From Dyella ginsengisoli LA-4 (GTDB lineage Bacteria; Pseudomonadota; Gammaproteobacteria; Xanthomonadales; Rhodanobacteraceae), in the NCBI RefSeq assembly GCF_000334915.1, contig NZ_AMSF01000001.1, positions 1-64,000 on the forward strand: a stretch of 64,000 nt of DNA, given 5' to 3'. A program made the translations under genes and the position numbers. Of this stretch, positions 26,142 through 38,612 are shown in pieces (the stretch's first letter is position 1; each line of letters starts with the position of its first letter). Below the pieces are notes generated by a model. The model ran no database searches and had not been told where the DNA came from. It saw nothing but the letters and a program-made list of their open reading frames with translations.

Positions 26142-26992
26142 TGGCGACCTACGCGATCGGCGACGTGCAGGGCTGCTATCCGGAGCTGCAGCGCCTGCTC
26201 GACAAGCTGCGCTTCGATCCGGCGCAGGACCACCTGTGGTTCTGCGGCGACCTGGTGAATCGCGGCGGACAGTCGCTGGAGACGCTGCGCCTCCTCCATG
26301 GACTGCGTGAGCGAATCGTGGTCACGCTCGGCAACCACGACCTCAGCCTGCTCGCCATCGCCCAGCGCAAGCCGGACGCCCAGGCCCGGGTCAACCCCGA
26401 ACTGCGCGAAGTGCTGTTCGCCGACGACGCCCCGGTGCTTTTCGAATGGCTGCGCTCGCAGAAGCTGCTGCACCAAGACGAGCAGTTGGGCTGGACGATG
26501 GTGCACGCCGGGCTGGCGCCAAGCTGGACACTCAGACAGGCCCTGCGGTCGGCACAGGAGATCGAGCGGGAACTGACCAGCCCGCGCCACCCCCGGTTGC
26601 TGAGGAACCTGTTCGGAAACCGACCCGCCGCCTGGTCGAGCCGGCTGCAGGGCATCGAGCGGATGCGTGCCTCGATCAACACCTTCACGCGCATGCGCTA
26701 TTGCGACATCCAGGGGCGCATCGACTTCGAGGGCAAGGGCATCCCCGGCACCCAGAAGCCAGGCATGTATCCGTGGTTCGAGGTTCCCGGCATGCGGCGG
26801 CGGGATACGCGCGTCGTCTGTGGCCACTGGTCGGCGCTCGGCCGTTTCGCCGGGCTCGGGGTGTACGCCATCGACACCGGCTGCGTCTGGGGCGGCCAGT
26901 TGACCGCGCTGCGACTGGACTCCGAGGAGCCGGCTTATTTCACGGTGAACGCCGAACCGCATCGCAAGCGCCCGCCCGGCGCCGAGGACTGA
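26141..26992 (+). CDS. apaH: Diadenosine tetraphosphatase (symmetrical)
   Basis: ApaH cleaves Ap4A to two ADP and also removes Np4 caps from RNA in E. coli. This 283-residue protein has the metallophosphatase motifs in order: GDVQGCY (7-13), GDLVNRGGQS (about 38-47), VTLGNHD (about 64-70), VHAGLAP and VCGHWSA. The start follows apaG with a 1-nt overlap. It is the last gene of the operon, ending two bases before a strong terminator. Length matches the family (about 275-285). Confidence 0.96.
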   Translation: MATYAIGDVQGCYPELQRLLDKLRFDPAQDHLWFCGDLVNRGGQSLETLRLLHGLRERIVVTLGNHDLSLLAIAQRKPDAQARVNPELREVLFADDAPVLFEWLRSQKLLHQDEQLGWTMVHAGLAPSWTLRQALRSAQEIERELTSPRHPRLLRNLFGNRPAAWSSRLQGIERMRASINTFTRMRYCDIQGRIDFEGKGIPGTQKPGMYPWFEVPGMRRRDTRVVCGHWSALGRFAGLGVYAIDTGCVWGGQLTALRLDSEEPAYFTVNAEPHRKRPPGAED

Positions 26993-26994
26993 AC

Positions 26995-27030
26995 AAAAAG
27001 AAAGGGAGGCAATTGCCTCCCTTTCTTTTT
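26995..27030. terminator. Bidirectional terminator between apaH and secA
   Basis: This is a perfect 18-bp palindrome: AAAAAGAAAGGGAGGCAA and its complement. The A/T tracts at both ends suit termination of both converging operons. Confidence 0.92.
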
Positions 27031-27047
27031 CAGCATGACCCGCAGAC

Positions 27048-29750
<2,703 letters not shown>

Positions 29751-29815
29751 CGATCATCCGGTGACTGGAGACAGGAAAACCCCGCCAGCGCACGGCCGGC
29801 TGGGGCAAATTCACG

Positions 29816-29844
29816 ATGATACTAGGGTCCGACGGCTATCCCAA
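29816..29844 (-). promoter_or_regulatory. secA promoter
   Basis: On the minus strand TTGGGA (29839-29844) and TATCAT (29816-29821) are separated by 17 nt. This is a reasonable sigma70 match, with the start point expected near 29809. Confidence 0.6.
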
Positions 29845-29954
29845 ACGCGCCATCTGGCGCAAGGAAACGCGGCACCCCAGTCCGTCGCCGCAATGAGGGG
29901 TGGCGGCGGGACGAGGCCGTTTCAAGTCCCCGCCCCCCGCATTCGCAGCCCGCT

Positions 29955-30884
29955 TCAGCGGTGGCTGCGGACGTAGGCCAGCGGATTGACCACGCGGCCC
30001 TTGAACCAGACCTCGAAATGCACGTGGGAGCCCGTCGAACGCCCGGTCGACCCCGCATCGGAGATCACGTCGCCCACGCGAACGCGCTGCCCCGGATGGG
30101 CGATCAGCTTGCTGTTGTGGGCGTAACGGGTCATGTAGCCGTTGCCATGGTCGATTTCGATGACCTTGCCGTAGCCGGTACGGATGCCGGCGAACGTGAC
30201 CATGCCTTCGGCCACCGCATGCACCGGCGTTCCCAGCGGGACGGCGATATCGATACCCGTGTGGCGCGCGGCATGACCGGTGAACGGATCGGGACGGACG
30301 CCGAAATAGGACGAGATGTAACCCTGCACGGGCATGCCGGTGGGCTTGAGGTTGGATTCGATGCGCGCGTCCATCAGCAGGCTCTGCAGGGCAGTCAACT
30401 GCGCCTGCTGGGCATCGAACTGCGACGAAAGCTGGTCGATGCTCGATTCCAGCGACTGCGGCAGGGTGTAGGAGGATGCACTCGAGTCCTCCACGCCACC
30501 TACCGGCGGGGCCTGATCGAAGTCGAATTCGCCATTGTCCAGCTTGCCCATCTGGGCGAGGCGCTCGCCGAGCGCGTTCAGACGGGTCGACTGCGCCTGC
30601 AACTGGCCCAGCTTGATCGCCAGCGCATCGAGGTTGCGCTGGGCATCGCGCTTCACCTCGACCAGCTGCTGATTCTGCTGGTCGATGGTCTGCTCGAGCT
30701 TGCGAACCTGCGCAAGGGCCTGATCGCGCGGACTGGCCACGACCAGGGCCATGACGGCACCCATGGCCATGCATGTGCCCACTGCGATGGCCGCCAGGGC
30801 GCCGATCCGCCAGCGCATGCCACGACTGGCCAGATCGAGAGTCTTGGGCACCTTCTTGGTGCGGGACACAAGTATGATTTGCAT
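29955..30884 (-). CDS. M23-family metallopeptidase with a coiled coil, membrane-anchored
   Basis: This 309-residue protein probably cleaves peptidoglycan cross-bridges or regulates amidases. It has a basic N-terminus, one membrane segment (about residues 28-51), a periplasmic coiled coil (about 55-110), a linker and a C-terminal LytM/M23 domain. The zinc ligands are present: H208 and D212 in HTGID, and H287-x-H289 in SHVHFEVW, so it should be catalytically active rather than a degenerate activator. The chosen ATG (30884) lies 28 nt from the divergent dciA start; the frame extends further upstream into dciA but without family resemblance. In related gammaproteobacteria a gene of this type sits next to secA. 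Confidence 0.9.
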   Translation of the reverse strand: MQIILVSRTKKVPKTLDLASRGMRWRIGALAAIAVGTCMAMGAVMALVVASPRDQALAQVRKLEQTIDQQNQQLVEVKRDAQRNLDALAIKLGQLQAQSTRLNALGERLAQMGKLDNGEFDFDQAPPVGGVEDSSASSYTLPQSLESSIDQLSSQFDAQQAQLTALQSLLMDARIESNLKPTGMPVQGYISSYFGVRPDPFTGHAARHTGIDIAVPLGTPVHAVAEGMVTFAGIRTGYGKVIEIDHGNGYMTRYAHNSKLIAHPGQRVRVGDVISDAGSTGRSTGSHVHFEVWFKGRVVNPLAYVRSHR

Positions 30885-30912
30885 GCGTTTCCACGTTGAA
30901 GAAGTCGTCACC

Positions 30913-31374
30913 ATGCAGCGCGCGACCCCACCCATCCCTCGCCGCCCGGCCCCGGGGCTCAAACCCCTGGCCGAATGCGGTGCGTTCGCGCGGCTAGCCT
31001 CGAAGGCCGCGGAACTGGATGCGCTGGACCGAGCCCTGCGCCAGACGCTGCCGACATCACTCCGCGATCAGGTGCGTTTCGCACAAAAGCGCGGCGACCG
31101 CCTCGTCTTTCTGGCGTCTTCCCCGGCATGGGCTTCCCGTCTGCGCCTTGTTCAGACGCAACTTCTTGCCACCGCGCGCGCACTGGGCGCACACGCCAGT
31201 TCAGTCACCGTGAAAGTGGCCCCCCAACCGCCGGTCGCAACGGAACCGGATCGGTCAAAACCGCTTTCTCCTGCCGCAGCCGTCCATCTCAAAGCGGCTG
31301 CAGAGTCAGTCACAGACCCCGAACTGCGGGCGCTGTTCCTGGAGTTGGCGTCCCTCGCCGAAACTGCTGATTGA
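30913..31374 (+). CDS. dciA: DUF721/DciA-like protein, replicative helicase loader
   Basis: This 153-residue protein has a DUF721 (DciA) domain at residues about 30-100 (ELDALDRALRQTLPTSLRDQ, then a strand with RLVFLASSPAWASRLR). DciA proteins are thought to load the DnaB helicase in the many bacteria that lack DnaC or DnaI. The ATG at 30913 is preferred; an upstream in-frame ATG (30883) would overlap the divergent peptidase gene. A variable C-terminal tail ends in an acidic helix (ALFLELASLAE). The family match is moderate because the domain is short and divergent, but position between lpxC and secA is typical. Confidence 0.82.
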   Translation: MQRATPPIPRRPAPGLKPLAECGAFARLASKAAELDALDRALRQTLPTSLRDQVRFAQKRGDRLVFLASSPAWASRLRLVQTQLLATARALGAHASSVTVKVAPQPPVATEPDRSKPLSPAAAVHLKAAAESVTDPELRALFLELASLAETAD

Positions 31375-31550
31375 GCCCCTGCCAGGCGTCGGCAGCATTC
31401 CGGCCGGCGCCCCTCATCGACACCTCGGCATCGAAAAAACTGCCCGGCCGGAGCCGGGGGCGGTCGGTTTATAACACGCAGATATGAGGGCATGCCAATC
31501 CCGCGTGTCCGCAGCGTGAGGTACTCGTGAACCGTTGCGTGATATTGCCC

Positions 31551-31586
31551 ACAAAACAAAACGGCCACGCTCTCCAGCGTGGCCGT
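31551..31586 (-). terminator. lpxC terminator
   Basis: On the minus strand an 11-bp stem, ACGGCCACGCT / AGCGTGGCCGT, with a GGAG loop is followed by TTTGTTTTGT. It lies 37 nt after the lpxC stop. Confidence 0.85.
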
Positions 31587-31622
31587 TCCGCTTACCTCAC
31601 GATTTCGTGCGGATTATCCGCC

Positions 31623-32537
31623 TCAGATGGCCTGTGCCGGATGGGCGTAGGAGATCGGGGCAGTCGCCGGATCATCCTCGTAGCTCACCTCTTCCCAGGC
31701 GCTGGCATCGGCGATCAGGGCCCGCAGCAGCTTGTTGTTGAGCTCGTGGCCCGACTTGTGCGCGTGGTAGGAGCCGACAAGGCTGTGGCCGAGCAGGTAG
31801 AGGTCACCGATGGCATCGAGGATCTTGTGCTTGACGAACTCGTCCTCGTAGCGGAGGCCGTCCTCGTTGAGCACGCGGTAATCGTCGAGCACCACCGCGT
31901 TGTCCATCGAGCCGCCCAGGGCGAGATTGTGCTCACGCAGCATCTCGATGTCGCGCATGAAACCGAAGGTGCGGGCGCGGCTGACTTCCTTCACGAACGA
32001 CGTGGTGGAGAAGTCGATTTCCGCACGCGAGGTGCGCTTGTTGATGATGGGGTGGTTGAACTCGATCGAAAAGCCGACCTTGAAGCCCTCGAACGGCTCG
32101 AAGCTGGCCCACTTGTCGCCTTCCTGCACCTTCACCGGCTTCTTGATGCGGATGAAGCGCTTGGCCACCGGCTGCTCCTCGATGCCCGCAGACTGCAGCA
32201 GGAACACGAACGGGCCGGCACTGCCATCCATGATCGGCACTTCGGGGGCCGACAGGTCGACGTAGGCATTGTCGATGCCCAGACCCGCCATCGCCGACAG
32301 CAGGTGCTCGACCGTGGACACGCGGACATCGCCGTTGACCAGGGTCGTCGACAGGCGCGTGTCGCCCACACAGTCCGGGCGTGCATGGATGTCCACCGGC
32401 GGATTGAGGTCGGTGCGACGGAACACGATGCCGGTATTCGGCGCCGCCGGGCGCAGCGTCATGTAGACCTTGTCGCCGGTGTGAAGACCGACGCCGGTCG
32501 CGCGAATGATGTTCTTGAGCGTACGCTGCTTGATCAT
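31623..32537 (-). CDS. lpxC: UDP-3-O-acyl-N-acetylglucosamine deacetylase LpxC
   Basis: LpxC is the zinc deacetylase that commits UDP-acyl-GlcNAc to lipid A synthesis. The 304-residue protein has the family's start [20 protein letters not shown], the zinc-ligand helix [20 protein letters not shown] (His near residue 79), [16 protein letters not shown] with the second His and Asp, and the catalytic His in [13 protein letters not shown]. In E. coli its level is set by FtsH degradation through a C-terminal LA-x6-AVLA signal; here the C-terminus reads SYAHPAQAI. It follows ftsZ in the usual order but has its own promoter and terminator. Confidence 0.97.
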   Translation of the reverse strand: MIKQRTLKNIIRATGVGLHTGDKVYMTLRPAAPNTGIVFRRTDLNPPVDIHARPDCVGDTRLSTTLVNGDVRVSTVEHLLSAMAGLGIDNAYVDLSAPEVPIMDGSAGPFVFLLQSAGIEEQPVAKRFIRIKKPVKVQEGDKWASFEPFEGFKVGFSIEFNHPIINKRTSRAEIDFSTTSFVKEVSRARTFGFMRDIEMLREHNLALGGSMDNAVVLDDYRVLNEDGLRYEDEFVKHKILDAIGDLYLLGHSLVGSYHAHKSGHELNNKLLRALIADASAWEEVSYEDDPATAPISYAHPAQAI

Positions 32538-32580
32538 TTTTATGGGTACCTGTGGAAGGCAGCAGCCAGAATGGACGGGG

Positions 32581-32608
32581 ATGCTAACACAGTCTTAACC
32601 TCGGACAA
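32581..32608 (-). promoter_or_regulatory. Possible lpxC promoter
   Basis: On the minus strand TTGTCC (32603-32608) and TAGCAT (32581-32586) are spaced 16 nt apart. The predicted start point is about 35-40 nt ahead of the lpxC ATG. Confidence 0.45.
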
Positions 32609-32637
32609 TAGCAAACCGGACCGTACAGTCTTTAACC
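32589..32637. repeat. Direct repeat flanking the lpxC -35 region
   Basis: ACAGTCTTAACC (32589-32600) recurs as ACAGTCTTTAACC (32625-32637), 36 nt apart and differing by one inserted T. One copy lies between -10 and -35, the other just upstream of -35. Confidence 0.6.
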
Positions 32638-32719
32638 GTCCTTCATGCTTCCAGCCTTTTGAAAGGATCGCCCCCGTCGGGAAAGCACTCTGGAAACATC
32701 AGGTTGCGCAAAACAAGAG

Positions 32720-32755
32720 ACCTCATGGCCGGGGACGGGATTCCGGCCATGAGGT
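32720..32755. terminator. Hairpin between ftsZ and lpxC
   Basis: A 13-bp perfect stem, ACCTCATGGCCGG / CCGGCCATGAGGT, encloses a 10-nt loop. On the minus strand it is followed by CTCTTGTTTTG, a weak T tract. It would separate the dcw transcript from lpxC. In this 399-nt gap I otherwise see only the lpxC promoter, its repeats and the hairpin next to ftsZ. Confidence 0.55.
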
Positions 32756-32880
32756 TTTCCGCGGGTCATCCGGACACGCGGCCTTGCTGACGCCTTCACA
32801 TTTCTGAAGCCATCAGCGATTCGGCTCGATCGACGGTGAACCGGGCCAACGGTCGGAACGGCCGGCTCCAGTGCCACCAA

Positions 32881-32937
32881 AGATGCACAGACCGGAGGGC
32901 CGGGGAATGGTTCCGCCGGATCCGGCCGCGTGCATCT
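32881..32937 (-). terminator. Long imperfect hairpin at the ftsZ stop codon
   Basis: The 8-nt arms AGATGCAC (32881-32888) and GTGCATCT (32930-32937) are complementary, with further GC-rich pairing between them. The first arm overlaps the last base of the ftsZ stop codon. On the minus strand the hairpin ends in a short T-run (TTT). It may terminate or protect the dcw mRNA. Confidence 0.45.
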
Positions 32938-34115
32938 TAGTCCGCCTGCCGGCGCAGGAAAGCCGGAATGTCGAGGTAGTCGAAACTCGAGTCCGCCGAC
33001 TTCGCCGGCGCGGTCTCCTGGCGACTGGTCGGCACGACGTCAGGCTGTGCGTAGTCCACCACCTCGTTGCCGGTTCCCGTGCGCAGCACCACGGGACGCG
33101 GGCGCTGACGCATCTCCACCTGCTGGGTCTGTACCGGGCGTACCGGCTGGCGGGCGGAAGCGCGGTTGAGGCCCGTGGCCACCACCGTGACACGCACGTC
33201 GTCCTGCATCTCCGGATCCAGCGAGGTGCCGATCACCACGGTGGCGTCCTCGGAAGCGAAGTCGTGGATCACCCGGCCGATCTCGTCGAACTCGCGCATG
33301 GTCAGGTTCGGGCCGGCGGTGACGTTCACGAGGATGCCGCAGGCGCCATTGAGGTTGACGTCTTCCAGCAGCGGGTTGTTGATTGCCGCCTCGGCCGCGG
33401 CCTGGGCGCGATCATCGCCCCGGGCGGTGCCCGAGCCCATCATCGCCATGCCCATCTCGCTCATCACGGTGCGCACGTCGGCGAAGTCGACGTTGATCAG
33501 GCCAGGGGCGGTGATCAGGTCGGCGATGCCCTGCACAGCGCCCTGCAACACGTCGTTGGCGGCCTTGAAGGCGTTCAGAAGGGTCACTTCGCGGCCAAGC
33601 ACCGACAGCAGCTTCTCGTTCGGCACGGTGATCAGCGAGTCCACGTGCTGCGACAGGTCCTCGATGCCCTTCAGGGCGACCTGCATGCGGCGACGGCCCT
33701 CGAACGGGAACGGCTTGGTGACCACCGCCACGGTCAGGATGCCCTTTTCCTTGGCCAGCTGCGCCACCACCGGCGCGGCGCCGGTGCCGGTGCCGCCGCC
33801 CATGCCGGCAGTGATGAACACCATGTCGGCACCCTCGAGCATCTCCTCGATGCGCTCACGGTCTTCCAGCGCGGCCTGGCGGCCGACCTCCGGGTTGGCG
33901 CCAGCGCCCAGGCCCTTGGTGACGTTGGCGCCGAGCTGCAGGTGGGTACGCGAGCCGCAGTTCTTCATGGCCTGCGCGTCGGTGTTGGCGACGACGAACT
34001 CGACGCCTTCGATGTTCGCATTGAGCATGTGGGCCACGGCGTTGCCGCCACCGCCACCCACGCCGATGACTTTGATGACCGCGTTGGGGGTCAATTTATC
34101 GATCAGTTCAAACAT
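32937..34115 (-). CDS. ftsZ: Cell division GTPase FtsZ
   Basis: FtsZ is the tubulin homologue that polymerises at midcell to form the division ring. The ATG at 34115, with GGAGG upstream, gives 392 residues beginning [19 protein letters not shown]. The GTP-binding signature GGGTGTG lies at 106-112 and the T7 synergy region [13 protein letters not shown] near 200. After a variable linker rich in Gln, Arg and Pro, the conserved tail [15 protein letters not shown] binds FtsA and ZipA. It is the last dcw gene, 118 nt after ftsA, with a tandem repeat in the gap and hairpins downstream. Confidence 0.98.
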   Translation of the reverse strand: MFELIDKLTPNAVIKVIGVGGGGGNAVAHMLNANIEGVEFVVANTDAQAMKNCGSRTHLQLGANVTKGLGAGANPEVGRQAALEDRERIEEMLEGADMVFITAGMGGGTGTGAAPVVAQLAKEKGILTVAVVTKPFPFEGRRRMQVALKGIEDLSQHVDSLITVPNEKLLSVLGREVTLLNAFKAANDVLQGAVQGIADLITAPGLINVDFADVRTVMSEMGMAMMGSGTARGDDRAQAAAEAAINNPLLEDVNLNGACGILVNVTAGPNLTMREFDEIGRVIHDFASEDATVVIGTSLDPEMQDDVRVTVVATGLNRASARQPVRPVQTQQVEMRQRPRPVVLRTGTGNEVVDYAQPDVVPTSRQETAPAKSADSSFDYLDIPAFLRRQAD

Positions 34116-34150
34116 TTCCCGTCCTCCGTAGAGCTTTCGTTGTCGTTGTA

Positions 34151-34200
34151 ACCGCGGCGGGCGACTCCTGTCGGACCGCGGTGGTGGGCGACTCCCTTCG
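34151..34200. repeat. Imperfect 25-bp tandem repeat in the ftsA-ftsZ gap
   Basis: The unit beginning ACCGCGG and ending GGGCGACTCC is present twice in tandem, at 34151-34174 and 34175-34200, with small changes. It lies in the untranslated gap ahead of ftsZ. Confidence 0.6.
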
Positions 34201-34233
34201 CCCGGGGCGCGGCATCCGGCCGCGCCAATTCCG

Positions 34234-35466
34234 TCAGAAATTCTTCTTGAACCAACCCCGCAGCTTGTCCAGCGAGCTGCCCATGCTTCCGCCCACCGGC
34301 CCGCCGTGGCGCACGCCGACGCTGCGCGCGCCATGCAGCAGCAGCCCGACACCGGTGGAATGCAGGGGGTTGGCGATCACTTCGCCGAGTCCGCCCACGT
34401 GCTGAGGCACGCCTACGCGCACCATCTTGTGGAACATCTCCTCGGCCAGCTCGAGTGCGCCTTCCATCTTCGCGGCGCCGCCCGTCAGCACCACGCCCGC
34501 GGCGATCAGGCTGTCGTAGCCGGAGCGACGCAGTTCGTCCTGCACCATCTCGAAGATTTCCTCGTAGCGCGCCTGCACGCTCTGCGCGAGCGACTGGCGG
34601 GCCAGCCGGCGTGGAGGGCGGTCGCCCACGCTGGGCACCTGGATGGTCTCGTCGGCGTGCGCCAGCTGGGCCAGCGCACAGGCGTACTTGATCTTGATTT
34701 CCTCGGCATGCGCGGTCGGCGTGTGCACGCCGTAGGCGATGTCGTTGGTGACCTGGTCGCCGCCGACCGGCAGCGACTTGGTGTAGCGGATCGCGCCCTG
34801 CGTGTAGATCGCGATGTCGGTGGTGCCGGCGCCGATGTCCACCAGGCACACGCCGAGCTCGCGCTCGTCGTCGGTGAGCACCGACTTGCTGCTGGCCACC
34901 GCCGAGGGCACCAGCTCGTCCACCGACAGGCCGCAGCGCTGGATGCACTTGGTGATGTTCTGCACCGCGGCGGCCGCACCGGTCACCAGGTGCACCGAGG
35001 CCTCCAGGCGCACGCCACTCATGCCCACCGGCGAGCGGATGCCGTCCTGGCCGTCGATGCGGTATTCCTGCGACTCCTTGTAGAGCACCTTGCGGTCGGC
35101 CGGGATCGCCACCGCACTGGCCGCCTCGAGCACCTGCTCGAGATCGCCCGGGGTGACCTCGCGGTCGCGGATCGCCGCGGTACCGTGCGAGTTGCGCGTT
35201 TCCAGATGGCTGCCGGAGATCGAGGCGAATACCGAGCGGATGTCGCAGCCGGCCATCAGCTCGGCCTCTTCCACGGCCCGCTGGATCGAGTGCACGGTGG
35301 ATTCGATGTCCACCACCGAACCACGCTTCAGGCCACGCGAGACGTGCGAACCGATGCCGATCACCTCGATCGGCTCGCCCGGCTCGTACTCGCCGACGAT
35401 CGCCACCACCTTCGAGGTGCCGATGTCCAGTCCGACGACCAGCTGCTTGTCGTTGCGCGTCTTCAT
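34234..35466 (-). CDS. ftsA: Cell division protein FtsA
   Basis: FtsA is an actin-like ATPase that tethers FtsZ filaments to the membrane and recruits later division proteins. The ATG at 35466 gives 410 residues: the phosphate-1 motif [19 protein letters not shown] near residue 10, the SHS2/1C insertion (about 85-160), phosphate-2 ([16 protein letters not shown] near 202), and the adenosine motif ([12 protein letters not shown]). The C-terminus ends in a short amphipathic helix ([13 protein letters not shown]) that serves as the membrane anchor. It follows ftsQ by 13 nt. Confidence 0.97.
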   Translation of the reverse strand: MKTRNDKQLVVGLDIGTSKVVAIVGEYEPGEPIEVIGIGSHVSRGLKRGSVVDIESTVHSIQRAVEEAELMAGCDIRSVFASISGSHLETRNSHGTAAIRDREVTPGDLEQVLEAASAVAIPADRKVLYKESQEYRIDGQDGIRSPVGMSGVRLEASVHLVTGAAAAVQNITKCIQRCGLSVDELVPSAVASSKSVLTDDERELGVCLVDIGAGTTDIAIYTQGAIRYTKSLPVGGDQVTNDIAYGVHTPTAHAEEIKIKYACALAQLAHADETIQVPSVGDRPPRRLARQSLAQSVQARYEEIFEMVQDELRRSGYDSLIAAGVVLTGGAAKMEGALELAEEMFHKMVRVGVPQHVGGLGEVIANPLHSTGVGLLLHGARSVGVRHGGPVGGSMGSSLDKLRGWFKKNF

Positions 35467-35479
35467 AGGCAGGTGTTCT

Positions 35480-36220
35480 TCATGTGCGGGGCGCGCCCCT
35501 GTCGTTGGAGGCCGGGGCCGCCGGCGGCAACCAGCGCACGGCAAAGCCGTTGGTGTAACGGAGGTCCGCGTAGGCGAAGCCGCTGTCGTGCCCGGCGATC
35601 ACCTTCGGGTACACGTCCAGGAATCGACGCAGCCGCTTGCCGGCCTGTTCGCGGTCGCCCAGCACGATCTGCGCGCCATCCGCGGTGACCAGGCTCCAGC
35701 TGCCGCGCTCGGTCAGCGTCACGCCGGTGATCTCCAGGTGGGTGCCGGCGAAGGCCTTGCGCGCATCGGCGTAGAAGCTCACCACCTCGGCCAGGTGGTC
35801 GTCCGGGCCGTGCAGGCTGGGCAGGTCCGGCGAGAGGTCGCTGGCGGGGACGCTGAACACCTGGCCCTGCCGGCTGATCAGCTGCCTGTCGTTCCATCGC
35901 GCGAACGGCTGGCGCTCGTAGATACGCAACAGCAGCGTGTCCGGCCAGCGCTTGCTCGCTTCCACCGACTCCACCCATGGCAGCGACGCGACCGCCTTCT
36001 GCACCACATCGAGGTCCAGCGCGAAAAACCCGTGCCCGAGGTGCGGCAGCACCGCTGCGCGCACCTGCTCGGCCTTCACGTGCTTGAACTCGGCCTGCAC
36101 GGTGAGCTGGGTCACCGGCCAGCGATCGGCCGCAAACCAGCCTCGCAGCACGCCGACCACCGGCAGCACCACCAGCGTGATGGCCAGGCACCAGGCGACG
36201 AGGCGCAGGCTTCCCTTCAC
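35480..36220 (-). CDS. ftsQ: Cell division protein FtsQ
   Basis: FtsQ is a bitopic membrane protein linking cytoplasmic and periplasmic division proteins through FtsL and FtsB. A GTG start at 36220, overlapping the ddlB stop (GTGA) and preceded by GGGAGG, gives 246 residues. It has a short cytoplasmic tail, one membrane segment (about 5-27), a POTRA domain (about 38-108, [20 protein letters not shown]) and a beta domain with [21 protein letters not shown]. The periplasmic domain ends near residue 235. Length is close to E. coli FtsQ (276). Confidence 0.95.
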   Translation of the reverse strand: MKGSLRLVAWCLAITLVVLPVVGVLRGWFAADRWPVTQLTVQAEFKHVKAEQVRAAVLPHLGHGFFALDLDVVQKAVASLPWVESVEASKRWPDTLLLRIYERQPFARWNDRQLISRQGQVFSVPASDLSPDLPSLHGPDDHLAEVVSFYADARKAFAGTHLEITGVTLTERGSWSLVTADGAQIVLGDREQAGKRLRRFLDVYPKVIAGHDSGFAYADLRYTNGFAVRWLPPAAPASNDRGAPRT

Positions 36221-37176
36221 GCGCGTCCTCCCGGAATGCCGCGTTCGTGGTCGAAGCTGGTTTCCAGCACGCGCCAGCACAGCTCCTCGTAGCCGATGCC
36301 CGCGGCCGCGGCGGCTTTCGGCACCAGCGAATGCGAGGTCATGCCCGGCGCGGTGTTCACCTCCAGCAGCCAGTTGCGACCGTGGCGGTCGCGCATCACG
36401 TCGACGCGGCCCCAGCCGCTGCAGCCGAGCGCGTCGAACGCAACCAGCGCCAGCGCGCGAAGCTGCGCCTCCGCCTCGCCATCCAGACCCGGACAGATGT
36501 AGCGGGTGTCCTCGGCGACGTACTTGGCGTTGTAGTCGTAGAACGCACCCTGCGGGACGATGTGGATCGAAGGCAGCACCTCGCGGCCGAGCACGGCCAC
36601 GGTGAGTTCGTCGCCCTCGATCAGGGTCTCCATGAGCAGGTCGCCGGGATACCGGGCCGCCAGCTGCACCGCCGCGTCGAGGTCCTTTTCCTCGAACACG
36701 CGGGTCACGCCCACGCTCGAGCCTTCGCAGGCCGGCTTGACGATCAGCGGGAAGCCGATCTCGCGCGCAGCCGCGTGCACGTCCGCGCCGCGCGGCAGGG
36801 CCGCGAACTTGGGCGTCGGCAGGCCCAGCGACTGCCACACGCGCTTGGAGCGCGTCTTGTCCATCGACAGCGCCGAGCCGAGCACGCCCGACCCGGTGTA
36901 CGGCACGTTGAGCGACTCCAGCGCCCCCTGCAGTACGCCGTCCTCGCCACCGCCATGCTGGCCGTGCAGGATGTTGAACACGCGCGCGAAGTGGCCGGCG
37001 CGCAGGGCGTCCAGCAGCGCCGGGATGCCGTCGATGGCGTGCGCATCCACGCCGCGCGTCTTCAGCGCGGCCAGCACGTTGCGGCCCGAATCGAGCGACA
37101 CCTCGCGCTCGGCCGAGCTGCCGCCCATCACCACGGCGACGCGTCCGAACTGGGCCGGGTCGGTGATCTTGCTCAT
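36217..37176 (-). CDS. ddlB: D-alanine--D-alanine ligase
   Basis: Ddl joins two D-alanines using ATP, supplying the terminal dipeptide for MurF. The 319-residue protein has an ATP-grasp fold: [18 protein letters not shown] near residue 12, [17 protein letters not shown] in the N-terminal substrate site, [14 protein letters not shown] in the ATP site, and the metal-binding [15 protein letters not shown] at the end. Start and stop overlap murC and ftsQ by four bases each. Confidence 0.97.
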   Translation of the reverse strand: MSKITDPAQFGRVAVVMGGSSAEREVSLDSGRNVLAALKTRGVDAHAIDGIPALLDALRAGHFARVFNILHGQHGGGEDGVLQGALESLNVPYTGSGVLGSALSMDKTRSKRVWQSLGLPTPKFAALPRGADVHAAAREIGFPLIVKPACEGSSVGVTRVFEEKDLDAAVQLAARYPGDLLMETLIEGDELTVAVLGREVLPSIHIVPQGAFYDYNAKYVAEDTRYICPGLDGEAEAQLRALALVAFDALGCSGWGRVDVMRDRHGRNWLLEVNTAPGMTSHSLVPKAAAAAGIGYEELCWRVLETSFDHERGIPGGRA

Positions 37177-38612
37177 GGTTTGGTCGTCCTCAGGCTGCCC
37201 GACTGGGCCAGCTCCAGCGCTGCCGCGCCGATGTCGCCGGCGCCCAGCAGCAACAGCAGGTCGCCGTCGCGCAGCAGCGTCGGCAGGGTTTCCTTGAAGT
37301 CGCGCGGATGCTCGACCAGCACCGGATCGACCTTGCCGCGCGCACGCACGGCGCGGGCCAGCGCACGGCCATCGGCGCCGGCGATCGGCGCCTCGCCAGC
37401 CGGGTAGACCTCGGTGAGCACCAGCACGTCGGCGTCCGCCAGCACATTGGCGAAATCGTCGAGCAGGTCGCGCGTGCGGCTGTAACGGTGCGGCTGGAAG
37501 GCCACCACCAGGCGGCGGTCCGGCCAGCCGCCGCGGGCCGCGGCAAACACGGCGGCGAGCTCGCGCGGATGATGGCCGTAATCGTCCACCAGCAGCGCGG
37601 TACCGCGGTCCAGCTGCAGCTCGCCACGCGCGTGGAAGCGGCGCCCCACGCCCTGGAAGCCCGCCAGCGCGCGACCGATGGCCTCCGCCTCGACGCCCAG
37701 CTGCCAGCCGATCGCGGCGGCGGCCAGCGCGTTGAGCACGTTGTGGCGCCCCGGCAGGTTCAGCTGAACCGGCAGTGCGTCGCGACCGGGCAGGAGCAGG
37801 TCGAAGTACATCGTGAAGCCGCGCTGGGAGACATTCGTCGCGCGCACATCGGCATCGGTGCGGTCGATACCGTAGGTCATGATCCTGCGCGAGGTGTCCC
37901 GGGCCAGCTCGGCCACTTCCGGATCGTCCAGGCACAGCACGGCCAGGCCGTAGAACGGCAGCCGGTGCAGGAAAGTGGCAAAGGCCTTCTTCACCTCGGC
38001 GAAATCGCCGTGGTAGTTCTCCAGGTGGTCGGCATCGATGTTGGTGATCGCGGCGACCACCGGCGACAGCAGCAGGAACGAGCCGTCCGATTCATCCGCC
38101 TCGGCGACCAGGTACTGGCCGGTGCCTAGCCGCGCATTGGCGCCGGCCGCATTGAGCTGGCCGCCGATCACGAAGGTCGGGTCGTAGTTGGCCTCGGCCA
38201 GCACGCTGGCGGCCAGGCTGGTGGTGGTGGTCTTGCCGTGGGTGCCGGCGATCGCGATGCCGCGGCGGAAACGCATCAGCTCGCCCAGCATCTCCGCGCG
38301 GGGGATCACCGGGATGCGCGCCTCGCGCGCGGCCACCAGTTCGGGGTTGTCGGCGCGGATCGCGCTGGAGGTCACCACCACGTCGGCGTCCCCCACGTGG
38401 GCGGCCTCGTGGCCGATCCGCACGTCGATGCCGAGCCCGGCCAGGCGCTGGGCGGTGGCCGAATTCGACTTGTCCGAGCCGGACACGGCATAGCCGAGGT
38501 TGTGCAGCACCTCGGCGATGCCGCTCATGCCGACGCCACCGATGCCGATGAAGTGGACCCGGCGGAAGGTGGTCATGAGATCTTCATGCTGGAGCAGGCG
38601 ACGCAGGGTCAT
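37173..38612 (-). CDS. murC: UDP-N-acetylmuramate--L-alanine ligase
   Basis: MurC adds L-alanine to UDP-MurNAc, the first of the peptide-adding Mur ligases. The 479-residue protein has the N-terminal Rossmann motif [17 protein letters not shown], the P-loop [11 protein letters not shown] (122-132), the Mg-binding region ([11 protein letters not shown]) and a C-terminal domain with [11 protein letters not shown]. The ATG at 38612 overlaps the murG stop, favouring this start over the internal ATG at 38576. The absence of murD nearby is notable because MurD acts directly after MurC. Confidence 0.97.
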   Translation of the reverse strand: MTLRRLLQHEDLMTTFRRVHFIGIGGVGMSGIAEVLHNLGYAVSGSDKSNSATAQRLAGLGIDVRIGHEAAHVGDADVVVTSSAIRADNPELVAAREARIPVIPRAEMLGELMRFRRGIAIAGTHGKTTTTSLAASVLAEANYDPTFVIGGQLNAAGANARLGTGQYLVAEADESDGSFLLLSPVVAAITNIDADHLENYHGDFAEVKKAFATFLHRLPFYGLAVLCLDDPEVAELARDTSRRIMTYGIDRTDADVRATNVSQRGFTMYFDLLLPGRDALPVQLNLPGRHNVLNALAAAAIGWQLGVEAEAIGRALAGFQGVGRRFHARGELQLDRGTALLVDDYGHHPRELAAVFAAARGGWPDRRLVVAFQPHRYSRTRDLLDDFANVLADADVLVLTEVYPAGEAPIAGADGRALARAVRARGKVDPVLVEHPRDFKETLPTLLRDGDLLLLLGAGDIGAAALELAQSGSLRTTKP

